Below, piece after piece: positions 50,729 through 59,370 of a DNA stretch of 64,000 nucleotides. The stretch's first letter is position 1; every line of letters begins with the position of its first letter. The notes under the pieces were generated by a model. It was not told the DNA's origin, ran no database searches, and was given only the letters and a program-made list of their open reading frames with translations. The stretch lies in contig NZ_KB905815.1 in NCBI RefSeq assembly GCF_000381025.1, positions 62,001-126,000 on the forward strand, read 5' to 3'. The DNA is from Streptomyces sulphureus DSM 40104 (GTDB lineage Bacteria > Actinomycetota > Actinomycetes > Streptomycetales > Streptomycetaceae). A program made the position numbers and the translations under genes.

Positions 50729-51784
50729 ATGTCAGTGAGGACCAGAACTCGTCGCCCCGTTGTGATGATTCTCGGCGGCGTGGTCGCCCTCGCGTTGCTC
50801 GCCGGAGCGATCTGGGCCTGGGCGAACACCGACGTCTTCGGCAAGGAAACGTTCTGCGGAAAGGTGCTCGAGGCGGGCGAGGTCGACTCGATCCTCTCCG
50901 GATCCGGCAGACTCTCGGACAACTCCACGGAGCACGACGAGCCCTACGGCTTCACGTGCGAGGTGGAGCGCGCGCAGAAGATCGGCGGTGGACCACCCGC
51001 CGTGCTCAGCACGGAACTGGCCCTCCAGCCCGCCGACTTCGCCCTCAGCTCCCGCCGTGTCTGGGACGGGCACGCCTCCTACTCCTACTTCACAGGCGAG
51101 CGTGCGGGTGCGGTGTCGCACGAGCGTGGGTGGCTGCTCCTCCCCCAGGAGTGCCTCGGCACCGTTCCGAACTCCGTCCGCGGCGACCCGCTGTGGAGCG
51201 TCCAGGTGGAGGTCGAGAACGCGCGGCCCGGCAAGTCCGACCTGGCTGCCGTTCTCCTGCGGATCGCCAACCACGTGACCACGAAGATGGGTTGCGACAC
51301 CACGGACCGATGGCGTTCCGCCCCGATCGATCTCCGGGAACCCACCGGAGCCGAAACCCGGCCGGACGACGCCCAGCTCTGCGGCAACAGCCTCACGGCA
51401 CCCGGCGCCCTGCCGGAAGGCCGCCTCAGCTCTCCCGAGCGGGAGCGGTACACGGCGACCGGCTCCACCACGGGCGCCTGCGAACTCGCCTTCCCCGGCA
51501 GGGAAGACCGCCGCCTGACGTTCACCTGGAGCGCAGACTCGATGCTCGTCCACGGAGCCTCGTTGGAAGGTGTCGGCCGGAACACGTCCAAGGCGACCGA
51601 TCGGGTCCTCGTCCCCTGCGGCGACGAGGAGATCTACGCCCACGTCCACTCCTCCGACGCGTACGGAGCGGCACTCGAAGACGCCACGTCCACGCAGAGC
51701 GAAGCCACCGTGATGCGCGGCTGGCTGCGCTCCTACGCCAAGGCGCTGGCCTCGGAGCATGGGTGCCCCTCGTCAGGGGAGTAG
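50729..51784 (+). CDS. Membrane-anchored extracellular protein, paralogue 1
   Basis: A 351-residue protein with one N-terminal helix (VVMILGGVVALALLAGAIWA) and a large outside domain. Directly after the helix it has WANTDVFGKETFCGKVLEAG, a block shared with the gene at 51926. Eight or so cysteines (TFCGKV, GFTCEVE, PQECLGT, MGCDTTD, AQLCGNS, GACELAF, VPCGDEE, HGCPSS) suggest disulfides. It starts four bases after the DUF6571-type gene stop and is thus in the same operon. Function is unknown; it is a likely surface partner of the neighbouring proteins. Confidence 0.8.
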   Translation: MSVRTRTRRPVVMILGGVVALALLAGAIWAWANTDVFGKETFCGKVLEAGEVDSILSGSGRLSDNSTEHDEPYGFTCEVERAQKIGGGPPAVLSTELALQPADFALSSRRVWDGHASYSYFTGERAGAVSHERGWLLLPQECLGTVPNSVRGDPLWSVQVEVENARPGKSDLAAVLLRIANHVTTKMGCDTTDRWRSAPIDLREPTGAETRPDDAQLCGNSLTAPGALPEGRLSSPERERYTATGSTTGACELAFPGREDRRLTFTWSADSMLVHGASLEGVGRNTSKATDRVLVPCGDEEIYAHVHSSDAYGAALEDATSTQSEATVMRGWLRSYAKALASEHGCPSSGE

Positions 51785-51925
51785 GAGCGGGCGGTTCGTG
51801 GCCTCGTCGCCCACCGCGCCGAGTCGTGGGGCAGGGAACTCGGGCAGGCGTGCACCCCGGCCCGCAATGCCTGCTCGTAGCAGCGCAGTTCGCAGAGCAA
51901 CACGTCCATGGGAGCGAGGAGCACG

Positions 51926-53023
51926 GTGAGACCGCGTAGGCCCCGGAGTTGGAAGGCCCCCGGCATCCTGGCCGGCATCTGCGTCGCCCTCCTTACAGGA
52001 GGAGCACTCCACGTCTGGTGGAACACGAATCTCTTCGGCCCGGAGGAATACTGCGACGGCATCGTCTCCGCGGAGGCAGTCCATAGTGCGCTGGACGGAC
52101 CAGGCCGGGTGGCCACCGAGCGCGTCAATGCGGACCGAGGAAAATATCCGGAATTCCGATGCGAGTTGAGCCGGACCAGTCGACTCACCGGGACGGACGA
52201 CACGGAGGTCGTCTTCCGGACGAAGGCAGAACAGGGAGACTTCCCTTTCCAAAGTGCGAGATGGCCACAGCCCGCAACGATGTCCTCCCTGCCGGGCTCG
52301 ACCACGGGCGCAGTTGGCACAGAGCGCCTCTGGGTGATGCTCCCCGAAGCCTGCTGGGGACGGATCGAACGAGACGGCAGGGCGTCAAACAGTCACGTGC
52401 CCACAGTCCAGGCGCAGGTCTTCGGCGGCTCCGTCGACCGTGCGGGCATGGCCCAAGTCCTCGTCGAAGCCACCCAGGAGGTCACCAAGACAGGTAATTG
52501 CTCCGGGGGTAGCACTGCCGAAGTTGAGGACATATCGGAAGCCCCTGCAACGCATCGATCGATCCCAGCAGAGCTGTGTCGCCTCGAGGACTTCTCGCTC
52601 CCCCAGCGCAATATCCGGCTCGCCGGCATGAAGACGGACACGGAAAGGACGATCCACAACAGTCAGTACTGGGCTTGCGACCTCCACCTCGCTCCCACGC
52701 GAGGCGACGGACGCTCTGGCAGCCACCTCACCTTCGCCGCCACGGACAACAGAACGATGACGCACGCGATCGCCACCAAACGTGAAGCGTTCACAAGACT
52801 CCCGCAGGGCAAGGGATACGACACGACAAGCGGCGTTCTGCTCCACTGCAAAAACGGCGACGTCTACCTGGGTCACACATGGGGGCCCACCATCGAGCGC
52901 ACCCTCCACAACAAGCTGGGAATCCACCGTCTCCCAGCGGAGCGCGAGATGCTCCAACGCTTCATCGACGCCGCAGCCCCGAAGTACTCATGCCCGAGCG
53001 TCTCCCTGCCAAAGCTGTCCTGA
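51926..53023 (+). CDS. Membrane-anchored extracellular protein, paralogue 2
   Basis: A 365-residue paralogue of the preceding gene: an N-terminal helix (ILAGICVALLTGGALHVWW), then WNTNLFGPEEYCDGIVSAEA and similarly spaced cysteines (FRCELSR, PEACWGR, GNCSGGS, AELCRLE, WACDLHL, LLHCKNG, YSCPSVS). The ends align with paralogue 1. GTG at 51926 has GGAG six bases upstream and is preferred to an ATG at 51908 that has none. The 140-bp gap after paralogue 1 holds nothing recognisable. Confidence 0.78.
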   Translation: MRPRRPRSWKAPGILAGICVALLTGGALHVWWNTNLFGPEEYCDGIVSAEAVHSALDGPGRVATERVNADRGKYPEFRCELSRTSRLTGTDDTEVVFRTKAEQGDFPFQSARWPQPATMSSLPGSTTGAVGTERLWVMLPEACWGRIERDGRASNSHVPTVQAQVFGGSVDRAGMAQVLVEATQEVTKTGNCSGGSTAEVEDISEAPATHRSIPAELCRLEDFSLPQRNIRLAGMKTDTERTIHNSQYWACDLHLAPTRGDGRSGSHLTFAATDNRTMTHAIATKREAFTRLPQGKGYDTTSGVLLHCKNGDVYLGHTWGPTIERTLHNKLGIHRLPAEREMLQRFIDAAAPKYSCPSVSLPKLS

Positions 53024-53157
53024 CGGACAGCACAGTCGCCGAGCATCCGTCGACAACGGCGGTGAGCCGAGACAGCCGCCGCAGTTACGGCGGAAAGCCA
53101 TGCCGGATCCCTGCCGCGGCACGAGCACTTCCCCAACACCTCCCGCCCCGGCAGAAG

Positions 53158-53188
53158 TTGCCCTGGAGCCCACTCCACCTCCTACCGT
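53158..53188 (+). promoter_or_regulatory. MerR-type promoter with 19-bp spacer
   Basis: TTGCCC (-35, 53158-53163) and TACCGT (-10, 53183-53188) are 19 bases apart, the over-long spacing of MerR-activated promoters, and the spacer contains the dyad TGGAG-CCCA-CTCCA (53164-53177). Transcription would start at about 53195, so the merR message is leaderless. Confidence 0.8.
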
Positions 53189-53195
53189 CTCCGTC

Positions 53196-53702
53196 ATGGC
53201 TGACTCCCCCGAGACCGGCACGGTAGGCATCGGAGCAGTGTCGGAGCAGACGGGTCTGAGCGTCGACACCCTGCGGTGGTACGAGCGCGAGGGCCTCCTC
53301 CCGCTCGTGGAGCGGGACCCGCGCGGGCGGCGCCGGTATCGGCCCGCGGCGGTCCGGTTCGTCCGTCTCGTGCAGGCGCTTCGGCGTACCGGAATGCCGG
53401 TGGACGACGTCCGGGCTTTTGTGCAGATGGGCCACGGGGCGGAGTGGCACGACAGGCGCACGGCGCTCCTGGAGGAGCACGCCGCGGCGATCGAGGCCCA
53501 GATAGCCCGGCTGCGCGGGGACTTGAGCGTGGTGCGGGAGAAGATCGCCCACCACCGCGACCTGTCGCGCAGGGGCCTCGACTGCGAGGACGAGATGGGC
53601 GCCCGGCGCACCCCGGCAGGGGACACCGCAGCGCCGAGGACCACGGAAGACAGGACGGAACATGCGCAGAGCCAGCGGATGGGCGACCCACTCCCCCGGT
53701 GA
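53196..53702 (+). CDS. MerR family transcriptional regulator
   Basis: A 168-residue MerR regulator: the N-terminal winged helix IGAVSEQTGLSVDTLRWYER then EGLLPLVERD, a dimerisation coiled coil at about residues 80-125 (ALLEEHAAAIEAQIARLRGD, LSVVREKIAHH), and a tail with one cysteine (RGLDCEDE). It belongs to the branch that includes aldehyde-responsive regulators such as AdhR/NmlR. The adjacent alcohol dehydrogenase, whose start lies 41 bp inside this gene, fits that. It probably activates its own operon from the 19-bp-spacer promoter. Confidence 0.9.
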   Translation: MADSPETGTVGIGAVSEQTGLSVDTLRWYEREGLLPLVERDPRGRRRYRPAAVRFVRLVQALRRTGMPVDDVRAFVQMGHGAEWHDRRTALLEEHAAAIEAQIARLRGDLSVVREKIAHHRDLSRRGLDCEDEMGARRTPAGDTAAPRTTEDRTEHAQSQRMGDPLPR

Positions 53703-54699
53703 GGCCGTCGCCCGGTACGACTTCGAGCGGCGGGACCTGCGGAGCACGGACCTGGCGGTCGACGTCCGCTACTGCGGCGTCTGCGCGTCGGACCTCACCG
53801 CCGTCCGCACGCGTCACCCGGACTCCCCGCCGCTCGTACCGGGGCACGAGATCGTCGGCACGGTGCGCGCGGTCGGCGAGGGCGTTGCCCGGTTCGCGGT
53901 CGGCGACGAGGTGGCGGTGGGCAACATCGCCGACTCCTGCCGCGCCTGTCCCGCCTGCCGAGCAGGCCGGGAGAACTGGTGCCACGAAGGGGTGGTCCTC
54001 ACCTACGGCGGCATCGACCCGGTCGACGGTTCACTCGGCCAGGGCGGCTTCTCCTCCGAGTACGTCGTCGACGAGCACTTCGCCTACCCGCTCCCCGCGG
54101 AGCTCGATCCCGCGGGCACGGCCCCGCTGATGTGCGCGGGGGTCACCACCTACGTGCCGCTGCGGCGCTGGGGCGCGGGCCCGGGGCGGAAGGTCGGCAT
54201 CGTCGGCATGGGCGGCCTCGGGCACCTGGCACTCCAGCTCGCCCACACAATGGGCGCCGAGGTGGTGCAGTTCACGACCTCGCCCGGCAAGGCGGCCGAA
54301 GCGCGCCGCCTCGGCGCCGGGGAGGTGGTCCTCTCCGGGGACGAGCGGCAGATGGCTGCGCAGGCGGGTCGGTTCGACCTCGTCCTCGACACGGTCGGCG
54401 TACCGCACGCGCTGGAGCCCTACCTCCGCTCGCTGGCGGTCGACGGGACGCTCTGCCTCGTCGGCGTCCCGGAAGAGGACCTCCGCGTCCCGCCCCTCGG
54501 TCTGATCTCCGGCGCCAAGACCCTCGCGGGCGCGGGCAGCGGCGGGACGGGCGAGACGCAGGAGATGCTCGACTTCTGCGCCGCGCACGGCATCGCCGCC
54601 GAGACCGAGGTCCTGCCGTCCCACGAGGTGAACACCGCCCTGGACCGGCTGGAGCGCAACGACGTCCGCTACCGCTTCGTCCTCGACATGGCCGCCTGA
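53662..54699 (+). CDS. Zinc-dependent alcohol dehydrogenase (CAD/YahK-type)
   Basis: A 345-residue medium-chain dehydrogenase. Catalytic zinc region VRYCGVCASDL and VPGHEIVGTV; structural zinc C-x2-C-x2-C-x7-C in CRACPACRAGRENWC; Rossmann GIVGMGGLGHLALQLAHTMG. These match NADPH-dependent aldehyde reductases of the cinnamyl-alcohol/YahK group. It would reduce reactive aldehydes to alcohols in the cytosol. The ATG at 53662 overlaps the merR gene by 41 bp; the protein N-terminus (MRRASGWATHSPG) fits the family, so the overlap seems real. Confidence 0.9.
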   Translation: MRRASGWATHSPGEAVARYDFERRDLRSTDLAVDVRYCGVCASDLTAVRTRHPDSPPLVPGHEIVGTVRAVGEGVARFAVGDEVAVGNIADSCRACPACRAGRENWCHEGVVLTYGGIDPVDGSLGQGGFSSEYVVDEHFAYPLPAELDPAGTAPLMCAGVTTYVPLRRWGAGPGRKVGIVGMGGLGHLALQLAHTMGAEVVQFTTSPGKAAEARRLGAGEVVLSGDERQMAAQAGRFDLVLDTVGVPHALEPYLRSLAVDGTLCLVGVPEEDLRVPPLGLISGAKTLAGAGSGGTGETQEMLDFCAAHGIAAETEVLPSHEVNTALDRLERNDVRYRFVLDMAA

Positions 54700-54723
54700 A
54701 CGCGGGGCGCACCGCAACGACGT

Positions 54724-54761
54724 CGGGCCCCGCCCCGCCGGTGACGGCAGGACGGGGCCCG
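54724..54761. terminator. Bidirectional terminator between adh and suf operon end
   Basis: CGGGCCCCG (54724-54732) and CGGGGCCCG (54753-54761), a 9-bp perfect stem with a 20-base loop between convergent stop codons. Confidence 0.8.
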
Positions 54762-54772
54762 GAGGCGCCGGC

Positions 54773-55102
54773 TCAGACGTTGAACCCGAGCGCCCTGAGC
54801 TGATCGCGGCCGTCGTCGGTGATCTTGTCGGGGCCCCACGGCGGCATCCAGACCCAGTTGATCCGGAACTCCTTGACGATGCCCTCGGTGGCGGCACGCG
54901 CCTGGTCCTCGATGACGTCGGTGAGCGGGCAGGCCGCCGAGGTGAGCGTCATGTCGATGGTGGCGACGTTGTCGTCGTCGATGTGGATGCCGTAGACCAG
55001 GCCGAGGTTGACGACGTCGATGCCGAGCTCGGGGTCGACGACGTCCATCATGGCCTCGCGGACCTCGTCCTCACTCGCTGGCTTGGTGGTGGTCTCGGTC
55101 AT
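54773..55102 (-). CDS. DUF59/PaaD-like metal-sulfur cluster assembly factor
   Basis: A 109-residue MIP18/DUF59 protein: REAMMDVVDPELGIDVVNLG, LVYGIHIDDDNVATIDMTLT and SAACPLTDVIEDQ with the conserved cysteine of the family, then WVWMPPWGPDKITDDGRDQL. Such proteins (SufT-like) help deliver Fe-S clusters. It is the last gene of the suf operon, 73 bp after sufU. It is short, without the extra SufT N-terminal domain of firmicutes. Confidence 0.9.
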   Translation of the reverse strand: MTETTTKPASEDEVREAMMDVVDPELGIDVVNLGLVYGIHIDDDNVATIDMTLTSAACPLTDVIEDQARAATEGIVKEFRINWVWMPPWGPDKITDDGRDQLRALGFNV

Positions 55103-55175
55103 GCCGGGTGTCCTTCTCTCGGGTCCGGTTGCGTTGCGTCCGGGGCTGCTGCGCCCGACGGTACGGTGTCCGCGG

Positions 55176-55631
55176 TCACTTGGCCGGCTCCGTGCCCAGC
55201 GCCTGCGCCGTCGCGTCCTTCCACGCCATCCAGCTCAGCAAGGCGCACTTGACGCGCGCCGGGTACTTCGAGACGCCGGCGAACGCCACCGCGTCCTCCA
55301 GCACGTCCTCCATCGCGTCGTCGGGTTCGAGCTGGCCCTTGGACTGCATCAGTTCGAGGAAGGTCTCCTGAATCTGCTGCGCGTCCGCCAGCTCCTTGCC
55401 GACGAGGAGGTCGTTGAGGACCGAGGCGCTCGCCTGGCTGATCGAGCACCCCTGCCCCTCGTACGAGATGTCGGCGACCGTGCCGCCCTCGTACCTCACC
55501 CGCAGGGTGATCTCGTCACCGCAGGTCGGGTTGACATGATGCACCTCCGCGTCGCCTTCGCGGAGGCCGCGGCCGTGCGGGTTCTTGTAGTGGTCCAGGA
55601 TGACTTCCTGGTACATCGAGTCGAGCTTCAC
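55176..55631 (-). CDS. sufU: Fe-S cluster assembly sulfur-transfer protein SufU
   Basis: A 151-residue SufU. Zinc ligands Cys37 and Asp39 (NPTCGDEITLRV), Cys62 (YEGQGCSISQAS) and Cys129 (ARVKCALLSW) are in place. It accepts persulfide sulfur from SufS by zinc-ligand exchange. SMYQEVILDHYKNPHGRGLR is the family start. The GTG at 55631 gives VKLDSMYQE; the gene begins 19 bp after sufS ends. The SufU-specific 20-residue insert (QSKGQLEPDDAMEDVLEDAV) distinguishes it from IscU. Confidence 0.94.
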   Translation of the reverse strand: MKLDSMYQEVILDHYKNPHGRGLREGDAEVHHVNPTCGDEITLRVRYEGGTVADISYEGQGCSISQASASVLNDLLVGKELADAQQIQETFLELMQSKGQLEPDDAMEDVLEDAVAFAGVSKYPARVKCALLSWMAWKDATAQALGTEPAK

Positions 55632-55650
55632 GAGTCCGTCCCAGCGCCGC

Positions 55651-56907
55651 CTAGCCGAAGAAATTCCGTACGTGCACCAACCCGTCGGCGAGGGCGTCGA
55701 CCTCCGCCGGCGTGGAGTACAGATAGAACGACGCACGCGTGGTCGCAGGAATTCCGTAGCGCAGGCAGACCGGCCGGGCGCAGTGGTGGCCGACGCGGAC
55801 GGCGATGCCCTGCTCGTCGAGGACCTGCCCGACGTCGTGCGGGTGGATGTCACCGAGCGTGAACGAGATGGTGGCGCCCCGCTCCTCGGCCGTGGTGGGG
55901 CCGATGATCCGCAGCTCGGGGATCTCCTTCAGACGTGCCACCGCGTACTCGGTGAGCGCGTGCTCGTGGTCCTGGACGCGGTCCATCCCGATCGACGAGA
56001 GATAGTCCACGGCCGCACCGAGGCCGACCGCCTCCGCGATCGGGGGCGTGCCCGCCTCGAATTTGTGCGGTGCCGGCGCGTACGTCGACGCGTGCATGGT
56101 GACCGTCTCGATCATCTCGCCGCCGCCGAGGAACGGCGGCAGGTCGTCGAGGAGCTCCTGCCTGCCCCACAGGACGCCGATGCCGGTGGGACCGCACATC
56201 TTGTGCCCCGTGAAGGCGACGAAGTCGGCCTGGAGCGCCTGGACGTCGAGCGGCATGTGCGGTGCCGCCTGGGAGGCGTCGACCACCACGAGGGCGCCGA
56301 CCTCCTGGGCACGCCGCACGATCGCCTCGATCGGGTTGAAGGTGCCCATGATGTTCGAGACGAGCGTGAAGGAGACCACCTTGGTGCGCTCCGTGATCAC
56401 CTCGTCGACGGCGGAGAGGTCGAGGCGGCCGTCGTCCGTGAGCCCGAACCACTTCAGCTCCGCACCCGTGCGCTGGGCGAGCAACTGCCACGGGACGATG
56501 TTGGAGTGGTGCTCCATCTCCGTGATGACGATCTCGGTACCGGCCTCCACCCGGTAGGGCTCGTCGGCCCAACCGAGCATGTTCGCCACGAGGTTGAGGG
56601 ACTCGGAGGCGTTCTTCGTGAAGACCACCTCGTCCCTGCACGGCGCGTTGACGAACGCGGCGACCTTGTCCCTGGCGCCCTCGTAGAGCGCCGTGGCCTC
56701 CTCGGCGAGCACGTGCACACCGCGGTGGACGTTGGCGTTGTGCCGCTCGTAGTACTCGTGCAGCGCGTCGAGGACCTGGCGCGGCTTCTGGGAGGTCGCC
56801 GCGTTGTCCAGGTAGACGAGGGCATCGCCGTCGTGGACCGTGCGGTCCAGGATGGGGAAGTCCTTACGGATCGCCTCGGTGTCGAGGAGCCCGGGGATCT
56901 GTGTCAC
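55651..56907 (-). CDS. sufS: Cysteine desulfurase SufS
   Basis: A 418-residue group II PLP cysteine desulfurase. It shows YLDNAATSQKPRQVLDALH, MEHHSNIVPWQ, VVDASQAAPHMPLD, the PLP lysine (Lys236) in FTGHKMCGPTG and the sulfur-carrying cysteine (Cys376) in RVGHHCARPVCLRYG. It supplies sulfur to SufU and then the SufBCD scaffold. The GTG start is 76 bp downstream of sufC. The length is typical. Confidence 0.95.
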   Translation of the reverse strand: MTQIPGLLDTEAIRKDFPILDRTVHDGDALVYLDNAATSQKPRQVLDALHEYYERHNANVHRGVHVLAEEATALYEGARDKVAAFVNAPCRDEVVFTKNASESLNLVANMLGWADEPYRVEAGTEIVITEMEHHSNIVPWQLLAQRTGAELKWFGLTDDGRLDLSAVDEVITERTKVVSFTLVSNIMGTFNPIEAIVRRAQEVGALVVVDASQAAPHMPLDVQALQADFVAFTGHKMCGPTGIGVLWGRQELLDDLPPFLGGGEMIETVTMHASTYAPAPHKFEAGTPPIAEAVGLGAAVDYLSSIGMDRVQDHEHALTEYAVARLKEIPELRIIGPTTAEERGATISFTLGDIHPHDVGQVLDEQGIAVRVGHHCARPVCLRYGIPATTRASFYLYSTPAEVDALADGLVHVRNFFG

Positions 56908-56983
56908 GCGACTGCGCCTCCCTTCGTCGCGCGGTGCGACCGCGCTGCGGTGAGCGGGCCGCGCCGGCCCGCCGATGAGCCTC

Positions 56984-57748
56984 TCATGCGGCCGCGCCGC
57001 CCTTCACGTACTGCTCGTACCCCTCTTCCTCCAGCTTGTCCGCGAGCTCCGCGCCGCCGGACTCGGCGATGCGGCCCTTCGCGAAGACGTGGACGAAGTC
57101 GGGCTTGATGTAGCGGAGGATGCGCGTGTAGTGGGTGATCAGCAGGGTGCCGACGTCGCCGCCCTCGCGGACGCGGTTGACGCCCTCGGAGACGACCCGG
57201 AGCGCGTCGACGTCGAGGCCCGAGTCGGTCTCGTCGAGGATGGCGATCTGCGGCTTCAGCAGCTCCAGTTGGAGGATCTCGTGGCGCTTCTTCTCACCGC
57301 CGGAGAAACCCTCGTTCACCGACCGCTCGGCGAAGGCCGGGTCGATGGAGAGCCGCTCCATGGCCTCCTTGACCTCCTTCACCCAGGTACGGAGCTTCGG
57401 CGCCTCGCCGCGGATGGCCGTCGCCGAGGTGCGCAGGAAGTTGGAGACGGAGACGCCCGGCACCTCGACCGGGTACTGCATGGCGAGGAAGACGCCGGCG
57501 CGGGCGCGCTCGTCGACGGTCATCTCCAGCACGTCCTCCCCGTCGAGGGTGACGGTGCCGCCGGTGACGGTGTACTTCGGGTGGCCGGCGAGGGAGTAGG
57601 CGAGCGTCGACTTGCCGGAGCCGTTCGGCCCCATGATCGCGTGCGTCTCGCCCTGCCTCACGGTCAGGTCGACGCCGCGGAGGATCTCCTCCGGGCCACT
57701 CTCGGCCTCCACGGAGACGTGCAGGTCGTTGATCTCAAGCGTTGCCAT
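56984..57748 (-). CDS. sufC: Fe-S cluster assembly ATPase SufC
   Basis: A 254-residue ABC-type ATPase without membrane domain. Walker A GPNGSGKSTLAYSLAGHPKY, Q-loop AMQYPVEVPGVSVSNFLR, signature GFSGGEKKRHEILQLELLKP, Walker B AILDETDSGLDVDALRVV. It powers the SufB-SufD scaffold. It lies six bases after the Rieske gene stop and is co-transcribed with sufB and sufD. Confidence 0.96.
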   Translation of the reverse strand: MATLEINDLHVSVEAESGPEEILRGVDLTVRQGETHAIMGPNGSGKSTLAYSLAGHPKYTVTGGTVTLDGEDVLEMTVDERARAGVFLAMQYPVEVPGVSVSNFLRTSATAIRGEAPKLRTWVKEVKEAMERLSIDPAFAERSVNEGFSGGEKKRHEILQLELLKPQIAILDETDSGLDVDALRVVSEGVNRVREGGDVGTLLITHYTRILRYIKPDFVHVFAKGRIAESGGAELADKLEEEGYEQYVKGGAAA

Positions 57749-57754
57749 GGGGTT

Positions 57755-58087
57755 TCAGGACTCCTGGGTGACGGAGACGAGCACAGCCGCTTCGGGGCCG
57801 TCTCCTTCGATCTTTACGGGGTATACGGGTACGGGGCGGGAAGCAGGCGGTCCGGACGGCTTGCCGGTGCGCAGGTCGAACCGGGAGCCGTGGAGCCAGC
57901 ATTCGATCTGGCAGTCCTCCACCTCGCCCTCGGAGAGCGAGACGTTGGCGTGCGTGCAGATGTCGTTGACGGCGAAGACCTGGCCCTCGGTGCGCACGAC
58001 GGAGACCTGCACACCGGAGACCTCCACCCGCTGCGGGATGTCCTCCTCCAGCTCGCCGAGGGCTGCGACGCGCACGAACCCGCTCAT
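57755..58087 (-). CDS. Rieske-type ferredoxin in the suf operon
   Basis: A 110-residue Rieske [2Fe-2S] protein with ligand motifs ICTHANVSLSEG (C-x-H) and IECWLHGSRFD (C-x2-H), of the dioxygenase-ferredoxin/NirD-like type. Its ATG overlaps the sufD stop (ATGA) and sufC follows six bases later, so it is an integral operon member. It may donate electrons for cluster assembly; that is inference. The C-terminal part VPVYPVKIEGDGPEAAVLVS closes the Rieske fold. Confidence 0.93.
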   Translation of the reverse strand: MSGFVRVAALGELEEDIPQRVEVSGVQVSVVRTEGQVFAVNDICTHANVSLSEGEVEDCQIECWLHGSRFDLRTGKPSGPPASRPVPVYPVKIEGDGPEAAVLVSVTQES

Positions 58088-59262
58088 GCGACGGATTCCA
58101 GCTCTTCGTCGATCTTCGCGATGAGCCGCTCCTCGAGGTCGGGGAGGCCGATCTGCTGGACGAGTTCGGCGAAGAACCCGCGGACCACCAGGCGCCGGGC
58201 CTCGACCTGCGGGATGCCGCGGGCCATGAGGTAGAAGAGCTGCTCGTCGTCGAAGCGGCCGGTCGCCGAGGCGTGTCCGGCGCCGACGATCTCGCCCGTC
58301 TCGATCTCCAGGTTCGGGACCGAGTCGACCCGGGCACCGTCGGTGAGGACGAGGTTCCGGTTGAGCTCGTAGGTGTCGGTACCGGTGGCCTCCGCGCGGA
58401 TCAGCACATCCCCGATCCAGACCGCGTGCGCCTCTTCGCCCTGGAGCGCGCCCTTGTAGACCACGTTGCTGCGGCAGTTGGGCTGGTTGTGGTCGACGAG
58501 GAGTCGGTGCTCCTGGTGCTGCGCGTTGTCGGTGAAGTAGAGCCCGTAGAACTCCGCCTCGCCGCCCGGGCCCGCGTACGTGACGCGGGGGTTGAGCCGC
58601 ACGACGTCGCCGCCGAAGGTGACGACCACCGACTTGAAGGTGGCGTCGCGGCCGACGACCGCGTTGTGCTGCGAGGTGTGCACCGCGGTGTCGTCCCAGT
58701 CCTGGACGGAGACGAAGGTGACCTTCGCGCCGTCCCCGACGAGGAAGTCCACGTTGGCGGCGCGGACCGCGTCCCCCGCGTGGTCGATGACGACGACCAC
58801 CTCGGCGAACTCGCCGATGTCGAAGACGGTGTGGCCGTAGGTGACGCCGCCTTCGCCGTGAAGGTTGATCCGCACCGGCTCGCCGAGCACGGCCTCCTTC
58901 GGCACGGTGACGACGGTCGCCTTCTCGAAGGCGGAGTACGCCTGCGCCGAGACCCGGTCCACCGGCTTGCCCGCACGGCCGACGCGCGAGTCCTCCCGCG
59001 GGACCGACTCGACCGTGACGCCCTCGGGCGCCTCGATCTCGCTCTTCAGCGTCCCGGTGGGGTCGGCCGAGCCGTCGTGCAGTCCCTTGAGCCGCTCCAG
59101 CGGCGTGAACCGCCACTCCTCCTCGCGGCCGTGCGGAACGGGGAACTCCGCCACGTCGAACGAGGGGGGTGCGCTCATCCTGGTGGCGGTGGTGGACTCA
59201 GCTGCCACCGCGATCGATCCGGTGGTGTTGGAACCGACCGGAATACTCTGAGCCTCAGCCAT
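58084..59262 (-). CDS. sufD: Fe-S cluster assembly protein SufD
   Basis: A 392-residue SufD. The N-terminal helical part has VAEFPVPHGREEEWRFTPLE. The beta-helix core has LHGEGGVTYGHTVFDIGEFA, FVSVQDWDDTAVHTSQHNAV and NVVYKGALQGEEAHAVWIGD. The C-terminal FDDEQLFYLMARGIPQVEAR and RLVVRGFFAELVQQIGLPDL form the SufB/D signature, with the catalytic-type histidine in QHQEHRLLVDHNQPNC. It partners SufB. It is 108 bp downstream of sufB. Confidence 0.95.
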   Translation of the reverse strand: MAEAQSIPVGSNTTGSIAVAAESTTATRMSAPPSFDVAEFPVPHGREEEWRFTPLERLKGLHDGSADPTGTLKSEIEAPEGVTVESVPREDSRVGRAGKPVDRVSAQAYSAFEKATVVTVPKEAVLGEPVRINLHGEGGVTYGHTVFDIGEFAEVVVVIDHAGDAVRAANVDFLVGDGAKVTFVSVQDWDDTAVHTSQHNAVVGRDATFKSVVVTFGGDVVRLNPRVTYAGPGGEAEFYGLYFTDNAQHQEHRLLVDHNQPNCRSNVVYKGALQGEEAHAVWIGDVLIRAEATGTDTYELNRNLVLTDGARVDSVPNLEIETGEIVGAGHASATGRFDDEQLFYLMARGIPQVEARRLVVRGFFAELVQQIGLPDLEERLIAKIDEELESVA

Positions 59263-59370
59263 GGCTGTCGTCTTGCTCTCTCTCTGCCTGGGTGGTCGCC
59301 CGCGGCGCGCGGGACCGGAATCCGGTCTCCGCGCGCCCGCGTTCGGGGGTCTGCTGGGCGGCGTCGAACG

